Shown here piece after piece: positions 1 through 6,320 of a DNA stretch of 9,975 bases; the first letter of the stretch is position 1, and each line of letters starts with the position of its first letter. Made by a program: the position numbers and the translations under genes. A model generated the notes under the pieces. The model was not told the origin of the DNA and ran no database searches. It saw only the letters and a list, made by a program, of their open reading frames with translations. This stretch comes from Bacteroidota bacterium (GTDB lineage Bacteria; Bacteroidota; Bacteroidia; UBA7662), in the NCBI GenBank assembly GCA_016868875.1, contig VGFN01000042.1, positions 1 through 9,975 of the forward strand, read 5' to 3'.

Positions 1-89
1 AGGAAGTGGTTTCTCTGGCTTTGCTCAAGGAAACCATCCCCAACCGCAAAGACTATTCCCGGTTTTACCCCGGCACCAACCCCGCCTAG
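1..89 (+). CDS. C-terminal end of an unidentified protein (partial)
   Basis: The frame that starts at base 3 stays open for 28 codons and closes with TAG at 87-89. The visible tail begins EVVSLALLKETIPNRK and ends FYPGTNPA. It is mildly hydrophobic at first, then polar and proline/glycine-rich, with no motif I can assign. The stop codon touches the GTG start of rsgA directly, so the two genes are probably translated from one message. In some flavobacteria a bifunctional DAHP synthase/chorismate mutase gene precedes rsgA, but this tail does not let me confirm that. The coding call rests on the open frame and the tight junction with rsgA. Confidence 0.55.
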   Translation, partial: EVVSLALLKETIPNRKDYSRFYPGTNPA

Positions 90-1016
90 GTGAAGGGATT
101 GGTCCTTGAATCCCACGGCCAGCGGGTAACGGTCCGTCTCCAAGCAGGCGACCAAGGGGTGGTTCAAGCAACATTGCGCGGAAAAATTCGCCTCCAAAAT
201 CTCAAATCCACCAACCCCGTTTGTTGCGGAGATTTGGTAGAATTGTGTTATGAAGCAAAGACCGGTGATTGGACTGTGGAAGGTGTTGCGGAGCGGCGCA
301 ACCATATGATCCGTAAAGCCACCAACTTATCCAAACAAACCCATGCCCTGGCCGCCAACCTGGATCGGGTTTGGGTGGTTTGTTCCTTGTTCGAGCCCAA
401 GTTTTCAGGAGGATTCGTGGACAGGATTGCCTTGACCGCCGCCGCCTTTGGGATTCCCTGCCGTGTTCTGCTCAATAAATCCGATCGTTGGAACGATGAG
501 TCCAGGTCTATCGCGGAGCATTGGCGGGAGGTCTATGCCGCAGCGGGCATCGAGGTTTGGTTTAGCTCCGCTTGGAGCGGGGATGGACTGAAGGAATTAG
601 CCAATGCCATGAACGAGGGCACCCAACTCTTGACTGGCTATTCCGGGGCTGGCAAAAGCAGCCTCCTCAACGCGCTCTTTCCGGGATTGGGGGCTGCTAC
701 GGGGGCCATTTCGGAATCCAGCCGCAAAGGAACCCACACCACCACCACCGCCACCCTCTACGAAACGGGAACAGGAGCCGCGATTATCGACAGCCCTGGA
801 ATCAAGGAATGGGGAATTTTGGATTTTGAACCCTACGAAATCGCTTATCACTTTCCCGAAATCCGGGAACATGCCCCGGCTTGCCGTTATCCCAATTGCA
901 GCCATACCCATGAACCGCATTGCGCTGTTCAGTTGGCGGTTCAAGACCAACGAATCCACCACGAACGCTTTGTCTCGTACCTCAGCATTTTGACCAACGA
1001 CGATCAATACAACTAA
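90..1016 (+). CDS. rsgA: RsgA, circularly permuted GTPase for small ribosomal subunit maturation
   Basis: RsgA (YjeQ) binds the 30S subunit late in assembly and hydrolyses GTP to promote its maturation in the cytoplasm. The 308-residue protein has the expected order: an N-terminal OB-fold region (about 1-75), then a GTPase domain with permuted motifs. These are NKSD (G4, 129-132), SSAWS (G5, 159-163), GYSGAGKSS (G1/P-loop, 183-191), RKGTHTTT (G2 region, 212-219) and DSPG (G3, 234-237). A C-terminal zinc site follows, made by Cys265, Cys270, His272 and Cys278. The start is GTG, immediately after the preceding gene's TAG. It is chosen because the OB-fold begins at once and the next in-frame ATG would remove that fold. 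The length is normal for the family. dtd follows after 5 bp, so the genes look co-transcribed. No Shine-Dalgarno sequence is visible. Confidence 0.97.
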   Translation: MKGLVLESHGQRVTVRLQAGDQGVVQATLRGKIRLQNLKSTNPVCCGDLVELCYEAKTGDWTVEGVAERRNHMIRKATNLSKQTHALAANLDRVWVVCSLFEPKFSGGFVDRIALTAAAFGIPCRVLLNKSDRWNDESRSIAEHWREVYAAAGIEVWFSSAWSGDGLKELANAMNEGTQLLTGYSGAGKSSLLNALFPGLGAATGAISESSRKGTHTTTTATLYETGTGAAIIDSPGIKEWGILDFEPYEIAYHFPEIREHAPACRYPNCSHTHEPHCAVQLAVQDQRIHHERFVSYLSILTNDDQYN

Positions 1017-1021
1017 TCCCC

Positions 1022-1498
1022 ATGCGTTTGTTGTTACAAAGAGTGCGCCATGCCCAGGTTCACATCGACGGACGAAGCCATGCCTCCATTGGCCCTGGCC
1101 TTTTGGCTTTGGTAGGTATCGCTCCCGAGGATACCCTCGTTGATATCCATTATCTGGTTGGGAAGATGCTTAGGCTTCGCATTTTTGGGGATGAGCAAGG
1201 TCGAATGAATCTTTCGGTGCAGGATATCCAAGGCGAATGCCTGGTGGTTTCCCAATTCACCCTCCTGGCCGATACCGCCAAAGGCAACCGCCCGGGATAC
1301 AGCAAAGCGGCTGCTCCAGCGGTTGCTGAACCCTTGTACCAAAAATTCCTCGCCGCCTGCCGAGAGGCGTGGCCCGGGCGGATACAGGCCGGGGTCTTTG
1401 GGGCCGATATGCAAATCACTTTGCTCAACGACGGACCCGTGACCATCGCCATGGATAGCCGCTCCAACATCCACGACCAAGACCCCCATCTCCCTTAG
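1022..1498 (+). CDS. dtd: D-aminoacyl-tRNA deacylase (DTD)
   Basis: DTD hydrolyses D-amino acids (and glycine mischarged on tRNA-Ala) from tRNA, acting as a chiral proofreading enzyme in the cytoplasm. The protein starts MRLLLQRV, the usual DTD N-terminus. It carries both signature motifs: SQFTL at 77-81 and NDGPVT at 136-141, the latter providing the Gly-cisPro pair that rejects L-amino acids. GNRPGYS at 88-94 matches the family's conserved GNRP loop. The 158 residues compare with about 145-150 for typical DTD; the surplus is a short polar C-terminal tail. The frame is open back to 920, but that stretch overlaps rsgA and resembles nothing, so ATG 1022 is the start. It lies 5 bp after rsgA and 22 bp before the MazG-like gene, which fits a translation-quality operon. 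Confidence 0.96.
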   Translation: MRLLLQRVRHAQVHIDGRSHASIGPGLLALVGIAPEDTLVDIHYLVGKMLRLRIFGDEQGRMNLSVQDIQGECLVVSQFTLLADTAKGNRPGYSKAAAPAVAEPLYQKFLAACREAWPGRIQAGVFGADMQITLLNDGPVTIAMDSRSNIHDQDPHLP

Positions 1499-1520
1499 CC
1501 CAACCTAGACACGCCCCGCC

Positions 1521-1886
1521 ATGGATAAGCCACAACCTCCCCTCTTTGGACAGCCTCAAGGTCTGCAAAACGCCCAAAATCTGGTCCATGACTGGATACA
1601 AACCTACGGTGTTCGGTATTTTGACCCCCTGACCAACAACGCGATTCTCATGGAGGAAGTCGGCGAAATGGCCCGAATCATGGCCCGAACCTACGGCGAA
1701 CAGTCCTTCAAGGCTGGGGAATCGGCCGAACAGTTGGGATCCGAAATGGCGGATGTGTTATGGGTTTTGCTTTGCCTCGCAAACCAATGCGGGATTGATT
1801 TAGAACAAGAATTGCAAGCAAGCCTAGCCAAAAAAACAAAGCGGGATGAGCAGCGTCACCGCGAAAACCCCAAGCTCCAATCTTAA
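1521..1886 (+). CDS. MazG-like nucleotide pyrophosphohydrolase
   Basis: This is a 121-residue all-alpha NTP pyrophosphatase of the MazG/dUTPase-2 superfamily. These enzymes cleave (d)NTPs to NMP and pyrophosphate, often to clear non-canonical nucleotides. The metal-binding signature is visible as EEVGE (Glu45, Glu46, Glu49) followed by Glu75 and Asp78 in EMADVLWVLL, giving the family's ExxE...ExxD pattern on two helices. A lysine/arginine-rich end (KKTKRDEQRH) is also common in single-domain members. The length suits a single-domain MazG-like protein rather than the long two-domain E. coli MazG. A similar rsgA-dtd-MazG order is, from memory, frequent in flavobacteria. The start is ATG 1521, with no Shine-Dalgarno sequence. 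The stop overlaps that of comB on the other strand. The exact nucleotide substrate cannot be told from sequence. Confidence 0.9.
   Translation: MDKPQPPLFGQPQGLQNAQNLVHDWIQTYGVRYFDPLTNNAILMEEVGEMARIMARTYGEQSFKAGESAEQLGSEMADVLWVLLCLANQCGIDLEQELQASLAKKTKRDEQRHRENPKLQS
1883..1886. other. Shared TTAA: overlapping stop codons of convergent genes
   Basis: The palindrome TTAA supplies TAA to the MazG-like gene on the plus strand (1884-1886) and TAA to comB on the minus strand (1885-1883). The two coding regions therefore overlap by 4 bp. No spacer remains for a conventional intergenic terminator, so transcripts from each side must run into the opposite gene. Confidence 0.9.
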
Positions 1887-2623
1887 TGGCCCAAGACCAA
1901 ATCTTCACCGACCAAACGACCATAAACAGGGCAAGCATTCAACGCTGCACAAAAAGCAATATCCTCCTCCAAGCCTGCCGAGGCCAAGCGTTGGTAATGT
2001 GAGGATAACCGCATCGCGGAGGGCAAGTCATGGCGGTGTTGCTGCCATAACGAACGCGCGGCCGTCACACGATCGTCCTGGGATTGAACGGGTAGCGCCC
2101 CGTCGCGATTGGATAACGCCTCGGCTAAAGCACCGGCCAGCAAGGTATCTTCCAACGAGAATTTGCCTTGCCAACCTGAACAGAGCAGCACGGTGGGACG
2201 GGGATTTCGTTGAAGTTCGTGGGTCAAGGCCTCCAAACCCAAAAAGGAACCCACCAAAATCTCCGTGGCCCCAGCCTTCTTGGCGGCCAACAAAGCCCGT
2301 GTTCCGTTGGTGGTGGTCAAGGCCACCTTGGTGCCCCGAAAACGGGATTCACAAAAAACCAAGGGTGAATTCCCGACTTCAAAACCGGGAGCCAGCAAGC
2401 CCCCGCGTTCAGCAGCCGGAATAAAACCCTGATCGGCTAAGGCCAGGCTTTCATCGGTGGTCAAAACCGGTCGAAAACAGGCAATGCCGGCGTGAAGACC
2501 TGCGCAAATCGCTGATGTAGCGCGCAATACATCCAAAACGACCACCCGCGTGTTCGGTTGGAAGGTATTCCCTATTTCTTCGGGGGTGAAGAAAACCTGT
2601 AAGTCCAAGCAAGATTCAGCCAT
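1883..2623 (-). CDS. comB: ComB family 2-phosphosulfolactate phosphatase
   Basis: ComB is a Mg2+-dependent phosphatase that converts 2-phosphosulfolactate to sulfolactate, known from coenzyme M biosynthesis in methanogens; homologues occur in many bacteria. The 246-residue protein has the family's landmarks in order: VVVLDVLRATSAI around Asp31, AERGG at 71-75, the TTTNGTRA segment at 103-110, CSGWQGKFSLEDTL at 148-161, and a C-terminal SSHYQRL...GLEEDIAFC region (207-225). ATG 2623 is chosen because everything upstream in frame lies inside gcvT and is unlike the family; GTG 2626 is a possible alternative. The gene follows gcvT after 20 bp and is probably co-transcribed with it. Bacteroidota are not known to make coenzyme M, so the family call is firm but the in vivo substrate is open. 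Confidence 0.9.
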   Translation of the reverse strand: MAESCLDLQVFFTPEEIGNTFQPNTRVVVLDVLRATSAICAGLHAGIACFRPVLTTDESLALADQGFIPAAERGGLLAPGFEVGNSPLVFCESRFRGTKVALTTTNGTRALLAAKKAGATEILVGSFLGLEALTHELQRNPRPTVLLCSGWQGKFSLEDTLLAGALAEALSNRDGALPVQSQDDRVTAARSLWQQHRHDLPSAMRLSSHYQRLASAGLEEDIAFCAALNACPVYGRLVGEDLVLGH

Positions 2624-2643
2624 CACAACAAGGCTTGCTGTGC

Positions 2644-3744
2644 TTAAGGAATAAAAGGAGGTTTGACGGTTCGGGCTTGGAGGAGGCGATCCCTGTTTTC
2701 GACCCAGATCGCCGTGCCCACCGCCGCAAATTCGGCTTGGACATACCCCATACCAATGTAACGACCCGTGGATATGGACTCCGAGCCGGAGGTCACTCGA
2801 CCAATTTCTAAACCACCAGAATCCCGCAGCACATAACCCTGCCGTGGAATACCACGATCCTCCATAACAAATCCTACCAAACGTTTGGACGGACCGTTTT
2901 TCTTTTGTTCCAACCAATACTCCCGGTCTATAAAATCTTTTTTGAAGGAGGTAATCCACGACAAACCGGCCTCAATCGCCGAGGTTCCTTCATCAATATC
3001 GTTGCCGTAAAGACAAAAGCCCATTTCCAAGCGAAGGGTATCCCTGCAACCCAAACCACAAGGGACCAAATCATGCGGAGCCCCCTCCTGCATCAAGGCC
3101 TTCCACAAAATCTCGGCCTGCTCCGCCCCAACGTACAATTCAAAGCCACCTGCCCCGGTATAACCCGTGGCCGAGACCAAAACGGAACCTATGCCGGCGA
3201 CCGACGCATGGGTGAAATGGTAATACGCCAAACCGGACAAATCCGTATCGCAGAGTGGTTGCAGGACGTGCAAGGCCTTGGGGCCTTGGAGCGCCAAGAG
3301 GGCGGTAGATTCCGAATGATCTTGGATGGACACCGAACCGTCTTGGGGCAGGTGCTGGTTGAGCCATTCCCAGCCTTTGTGGAGATTGCCGGCATTGACC
3401 ACCAGCATGTAAGATTCAGGGGCCAGGTTGTACACCAACAAATCATCGACCAGTCCACCCTTGCCGTTGGGCATGCAGGAATATTGAACCCGGCCCGGAA
3501 ACAAAGCCTCCACATGATTGGACGTCACTCGCTCCAAGAAGGCCAAAGCCCCGGGCCCTTGCACCATAAACTCCCCCATATGCGATACATCAAAAAGACC
3601 GCAGGCAGAACGCACCGCCAGGTGTTCGGCCTTGATACCGCTGTAACTCACCGGCATCTCAAAGCCGGCGAAGGGGACCATCTTGGCTTGCAGTGCCAAA
3701 TGGGCGGCATGGAGCGGGGTCTTCAATAGAGGGGTGTTTTGCAT
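2644..3744 (-). CDS. gcvT: Glycine cleavage system T protein (aminomethyltransferase)
   Basis: GcvT takes the aminomethyl group from the lipoylated H protein, transfers the methylene to tetrahydrofolate and releases ammonia, the third step of the cytoplasmic glycine cleavage complex. The 366 residues match the family length of about 360. Visible landmarks are LHAAHLALQAKMVPFAGFEMP near the N-terminus, the SHMGE segment (54-58), GGLVDDLLVY with the catalytic aspartate at Asp100/101, TGYTGAGGFELYV (193-205), LGCRDTLRLEMG (231-242, folate-binding region), and the C-terminal barrel domain from about 285, which includes GFVMEDRGIPRQGY. ATG 3744 begins directly with the conserved N-terminus and is preceded by a TAnnTTTG box on the same strand. 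comB follows after 20 bp. The P and H proteins are not in this window. Confidence 0.97.
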   Translation of the reverse strand: MQNTPLLKTPLHAAHLALQAKMVPFAGFEMPVSYSGIKAEHLAVRSACGLFDVSHMGEFMVQGPGALAFLERVTSNHVEALFPGRVQYSCMPNGKGGLVDDLLVYNLAPESYMLVVNAGNLHKGWEWLNQHLPQDGSVSIQDHSESTALLALQGPKALHVLQPLCDTDLSGLAYYHFTHASVAGIGSVLVSATGYTGAGGFELYVGAEQAEILWKALMQEGAPHDLVPCGLGCRDTLRLEMGFCLYGNDIDEGTSAIEAGLSWITSFKKDFIDREYWLEQKKNGPSKRLVGFVMEDRGIPRQGYVLRDSGGLEIGRVTSGSESISTGRYIGMGYVQAEFAAVGTAIWVENRDRLLQARTVKPPFIP

Positions 3745-3779
3745 CGGTGGGGGGAGGATATCGGTGAAGAATTGAGCTT

Positions 3780-3787
3780 CAAAAGTA
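3780..3787 (-). promoter_or_regulatory. Predicted -7 box of the gcvT-comB promoter
   Basis: On the minus strand this reads TACTTTTG, a perfect TAnnTTTG. It would start transcription near 3773 and leave a leader of roughly 30 nt before the gcvT ATG at 3744. I see no TTG at the usual 17-23 nt upstream; the nearest is about 27 nt away. The -33 half is therefore weak or absent. Confidence 0.5.
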
Positions 3788-3802
3788 CATTCAAGACCAA
3801 CT

Positions 3803-3810
3803 TATCTTTG
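3803..3810 (+). promoter_or_regulatory. Predicted -7 box of the lpxD-like gene
   Basis: The plus strand reads TATCTTTG, a perfect TAnnTTTG, 18 bp before the ATG at 3829, so the leader would be only about 10-15 nt. The -33 element is poor: a TTC at 3778-3780 sits at a plausible 22-nt spacing, and a true TTG at 3772-3774 is 28 nt away. It is arranged divergently with the gcvT box, 15 bp apart. Confidence 0.5.
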
Positions 3811-3828
3811 GAAGCAAATCCTGAAAAT

Positions 3829-4779
3829 ATGCATTTAGCCGAACCCCTCGCCATACCCAAATTGGCCGCCGATTTAGGCCTCGAAATCATCGGGGATTCC
3901 ACTCTCATGATTCACGGAATCAACGAAATCCACAAGGTAGTCCCTGGTGATCTCACTTACTGCGACCATACCAAATATTACCCCAAGGTCCTTGCCTCCC
4001 CGGCCACCGTCATCCTTATCAATGCACGGTTGGATTGCCCTCCGGGGAAATGTCTTTTGTTATGCGAAAGCCCCTTTGATGCATACAATGCTTTGGTAAG
4101 TCGGTACAAGCCTTTTTCCAATCCCATGGGCCGGACCTACCATGCGGGTCAAGAGGTGAGTCTTGGAGAGGACACGGTCCTTATGAACGGCGTGGTCTTG
4201 GGGGATCGTGTTTGCATTGGGAAGTCCTGCGTGATCCACCCCAACGTGGTCATCTACTCCGATACCATCATTGGCGATCATGTGGTCATCCATGCGGGAA
4301 CGGTGATTGGCGCTGATGCTTTTTATTACAAAAAACGTCCAGAAGGACATTATGACAGGCTCTTGAGTTGTGGCCGGGTCATCATTCACGACCGTGTTGA
4401 AATTGGAGCAGCCTGCACCATCGACAAGGGAGTATCGGGTGATACCATCCTTGGCGAAGGGAGCAAATTAGATAACCAGGTCCACTTGGGTCACGGGGTT
4501 GTGGTGGGCAAGAACTGCCTGATCGCGGCGCAAGTCGGGGTAGGCGGCAAAACCCGTATTGCCGACGGGGTTTGTTTGTGGGGTCAGGTGGGCGTCCAAA
4601 AGGATATCGATATTGGTCCCGGCGCCAATGTGCTGGGCCAATCCGGGGTTACCAAATCCATCCCGGGTGGCAAAACGTATTTTGGAACACCCGCCCGCGA
4701 TGTACGCGATGTTCACCGGGAGACCATTAGCCTAAGGCGTCTGTTGGACCCCGACGAACGGAAAGCCGGGGCAGAATAA
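3829..4779 (+). CDS. lpxD: LpxD-family UDP-3-O-acylglucosamine N-acyltransferase (Bacteroidota paralogue type)
   Basis: LpxD adds an (R)-3-hydroxyacyl chain from ACP to UDP-3-O-acylglucosamine, the third step of lipid A synthesis. The 316-residue protein has an N-terminal uridine-binding-like domain (1-95, with INEIHKVVPGDLTYCDHTKYY at 31-51). A left-handed beta-helix of hexapeptide repeats follows from about 105 to 285. The helix includes IGADAFYY (160-167), TIDKGVSGDT (197-206) and LDNQVHLGHGVVVG (214-227), whose His222 aligns with the catalytic histidine of LpxD. ATG 3829 is preferred over an in-frame ATG at 3739: it starts the conserved domain, lies just after a TAnnTTTG box, and the longer version would overlap gcvT. 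From memory, flavobacteria carry a second LpxD-like gene with this same N-terminus, so this may be that paralogue with a different acceptor or acyl chain. Confidence 0.85.
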   Translation: MHLAEPLAIPKLAADLGLEIIGDSTLMIHGINEIHKVVPGDLTYCDHTKYYPKVLASPATVILINARLDCPPGKCLLLCESPFDAYNALVSRYKPFSNPMGRTYHAGQEVSLGEDTVLMNGVVLGDRVCIGKSCVIHPNVVIYSDTIIGDHVVIHAGTVIGADAFYYKKRPEGHYDRLLSCGRVIIHDRVEIGAACTIDKGVSGDTILGEGSKLDNQVHLGHGVVVGKNCLIAAQVGVGGKTRIADGVCLWGQVGVQKDIDIGPGANVLGQSGVTKSIPGGKTYFGTPARDVRDVHRETISLRRLLDPDERKAGAE

Positions 4780-4785
4780 ACGAGT

Positions 4786-5421
4786 TTACGAATTATCAAA
4801 CAGGTCGCTGTCTTGGCCAGGGTTAAGCAATCGAAAACTTAAGCGATGCCACGGCGATGTGCCCCATTGTTGCAGGGCAAGTCGGTGATCCTGGGTGGGG
4901 TATCCTTTGTTTCGATTCCATTGGTAGGAAGGATATTCCTGATGAGCCTCCAGCATAAGGGCATCCCTATGCGTTTTGGCCAATATTCCTGCGGCCGCAA
5001 CGCTGCAAAATCGTCCATCGCCTCGGATCTCGCAACGGAACGGAATCTTACCCCACGGAATAAATCGGTTACCGTCCACCAAGATGATGCTCGGTGTTAT
5101 GCTTAGTCCTGCGAGGGCTCGATGCATAGCCTGTATGCTAGCTTGCAGGATATTCATTTGATCGATCTCCTGGGCGCTGCAAGATCCCATAGCCCATGCC
5201 AAGGCACCATCGCGGATCCGTTCTGCCATGGCTTCGCGCTGACGTTGATTGAGTTTCTTGGAGTCCCGCAACATTGACCAATCGCGATTGGGATTCAAAA
5301 TCACGGCAGCGGCCACCACAGGTCCTGCAAGGCACCCGCGTCCCGCTTCATCGCAACCGGCCTCCCCCGCTTCAGGAAGGGTATAACCTTTCGACGCTCG
5401 CAATGCTTTGGATTCGAACAT
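4786..5421 (-). CDS. rnhB: Ribonuclease HII
   Basis: RNase HII nicks DNA 5' of embedded ribonucleotides and cuts RNA in RNA-DNA hybrids, initiating ribonucleotide excision repair in the cytoplasm. The acidic catalytic set is complete: Asp24 and Glu25 in DEAGRG, Asp116 in VDGN and Asp135 in RGDG. DSKKLN (53-58), the EIDQMNILQASIQAMHRA helix (85-102), AAAGILAKTHRD (142-153) and NKGYPTQDH (171-179) are also typical. The 211 residues are a normal length. A GTG at 5454 is in frame, but the sequence between it and ATG 5421 has no family resemblance, so ATG 5421 is used. The gene lies 36 bp after the dehydrogenase on the same strand and is likely read from the same promoter. It ends 6 bp from the convergent lpxD-like gene. 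Confidence 0.97.
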   Translation of the reverse strand: MFESKALRASKGYTLPEAGEAGCDEAGRGCLAGPVVAAAVILNPNRDWSMLRDSKKLNQRQREAMAERIRDGALAWAMGSCSAQEIDQMNILQASIQAMHRALAGLSITPSIILVDGNRFIPWGKIPFRCEIRGDGRFCSVAAAGILAKTHRDALMLEAHQEYPSYQWNRNKGYPTQDHRLALQQWGTSPWHRLSFRLLNPGQDSDLFDNS

Positions 5422-5457
5422 TTTGCAGACTATAACACCACCCTTGCCTTGCACCTA

Positions 5458-6171
5458 TCACAAATCCCCTTGCAATGGACGCAATACAATTTCCTCGAAG
5501 ACGGTCCTTGGGGAAGCTTGGTAAGCATGCAGAATGGCCTCCGCCACGTCCTTGGGCGGCATAAGACGCTCTTCAGGCCAGGGGCTGCCGGCCCATGAAT
5601 CGGTAAAGACAGCCCCGGGCAAGAGGGCAGAAACTGCGATACCGTCGCTTAACCATTCGACCCTTAGCATTTTGGTCAAGCCTAACAAAGCGAATTTGCT
5701 CATGCAATACGATGCACCCCCGGGATAAGCTTTGAGGGAGGCCACCGAACACAAGGTGAAAACATACGGCCTTGGAGATTTGCATAACATGGGATGCAAG
5801 GACCTGCTCAAGCGATAAGCGCTGTACACGTTCAGCGCCATGAGCTTCTCCATTTGCTTATCAGGGGCATTCAAGATGGAATCCGAAACAAAAGATCCCG
5901 CATTATGTACCAACATATCCACTTGGACCGCGCTCGATTGCACCCATTGCGCCATGGCCTCGCATCCTTCTGCGGTCGATAAATCGGTGCTGAGGTAATG
6001 GACGTTCCGACATCGGGTTAGCCAAGACAATTGCTCGGCCTCCGATCGGCCGCAACAATAAACTTCCCATCCTAATTCATCCAAAAGCTGAACCACCGCC
6101 AAGCCAATACCGCGGCTGGCTCCGGTAACGACGGCAATTTGAGGAAATGTGGTGGGATCAGAGGTTGGCAT
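5458..6171 (-). CDS. Short-chain dehydrogenase/reductase (SDR), substrate unknown
   Basis: This is a classical NAD(P)-dependent SDR of 237 residues, the usual size for the family. The Rossmann glycine motif TGASRGIG is at 16-23, NAG at 90-92 and the structural Asn at 114 (LNV). The catalytic triad is Ser142 (CSVAS), Tyr155 and Lys159 (YCMSK), followed by the PGAVFTD segment (185-191). An arginine right after the glycine pair and GRS at 41-43, at the end of the second strand, suggest NADPH preference; that is inference. The C-terminus EEIVLRPLQGDL resembles many flavobacterial SDRs annotated loosely as 3-oxoacyl-ACP reductase or YdfG-like, but nothing here fixes the substrate. ATG 6171 starts shortly before the nucleotide-binding fold and lies downstream of a TAnnTTTG box. 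rnhB follows on the same strand. Confidence 0.9.
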   Translation of the reverse strand: MPTSDPTTFPQIAVVTGASRGIGLAVVQLLDELGWEVYCCGRSEAEQLSWLTRCRNVHYLSTDLSTAEGCEAMAQWVQSSAVQVDMLVHNAGSFVSDSILNAPDKQMEKLMALNVYSAYRLSRSLHPMLCKSPRPYVFTLCSVASLKAYPGGASYCMSKFALLGLTKMLRVEWLSDGIAVSALLPGAVFTDSWAGSPWPEERLMPPKDVAEAILHAYQASPRTVFEEIVLRPLQGDL

Positions 6172-6206
6172 AGCGCGTGGTTGGCGGTTATGGAAAACGA
6201 CAGGTC

Positions 6207-6220
6207 GTAGGATGTCCTAC
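6207..6220. repeat. Perfect inverted repeat, possible operator
   Basis: GTAGGA and TCCTAC form two perfect 6-bp arms around a 2-bp centre, between the divergent SDR and mlaE genes. The dyad begins right after the minus-strand TAnnTTTG box (6228-6221) and covers the expected transcription start of the SDR gene. Two related half-sites follow on the plus strand, GTAGG at 6226-6230 and TAGGATG at 6234-6240, the latter repeating 6208-6214 exactly. An operator for a dimeric repressor is one reading; no regulator gene is nearby. Confidence 0.4.
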
Positions 6221-6228
6221 CAAATGTA
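6221..6228 (-). promoter_or_regulatory. Predicted -7 box of the SDR-rnhB promoter
   Basis: The minus strand reads TACATTTG, a perfect TAnnTTTG, about 50 bp upstream of the SDR ATG at 6171. A TTTG (plus-strand CAAA at 6243-6246) lies upstream, but the 14-nt spacing is shorter than the usual 17-23. It is therefore a -7 match with a poorly placed -33. Confidence 0.45.
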
Positions 6229-6251
6229 GGTGCTAGGATGGTCAAAGCATG

Positions 6252-6259
6252 TAAATTTG
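6252..6259 (+). promoter_or_regulatory. Predicted -7 box of the mlaE-mlaF promoter
   Basis: The plus strand reads TAAATTTG, a perfect TAnnTTTG, 61 bp before the mlaE ATG. No TTG occurs 17-23 nt upstream, where the GTAGG-type repeats lie instead. This could mean an activator replaces the -33 contact, or the match could be chance. Confidence 0.4.
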
Positions 6260-6320
6260 AACGACAAATGGCAGCGATTTCCCCTGTACCTTGCCCTAAG
6301 CCTTAAGTTCCCTCTCCTGG

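Noticed and set aside
732..756. Run of ACC triplets resembling a microsatellite
   Set aside because: It encodes the THTTTT stretch next to the GTPase G2 motif, which is conserved in RsgA proteins, so it is coding constraint.
597..1007. A 136-codon minus-strand frame with a run of glycines, antisense to rsgA
   Set aside because: The glycine run is only the reverse complement of the ACC codons in the RsgA G2 region; the frame has no family resemblance.
1846..2424. A 192-codon plus-strand frame across the MazG-like/comB junction
   Set aside because: It is antisense to comB, whose family motifs are clear. The product is proline- and arginine-rich with no domain.
2624..2959. Possible N-terminal extension of comB to a start at 2959
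   Set aside because: The extra residues overlap gcvT in another frame and do not resemble the ComB family; the family start fits ATG 2623.
2905..3729. A 274-codon open frame on the plus strand, antisense to gcvT
   Set aside because: It lies entirely inside gcvT, has no recognisable domain, and its composition follows the reverse complement of the gcvT codons.
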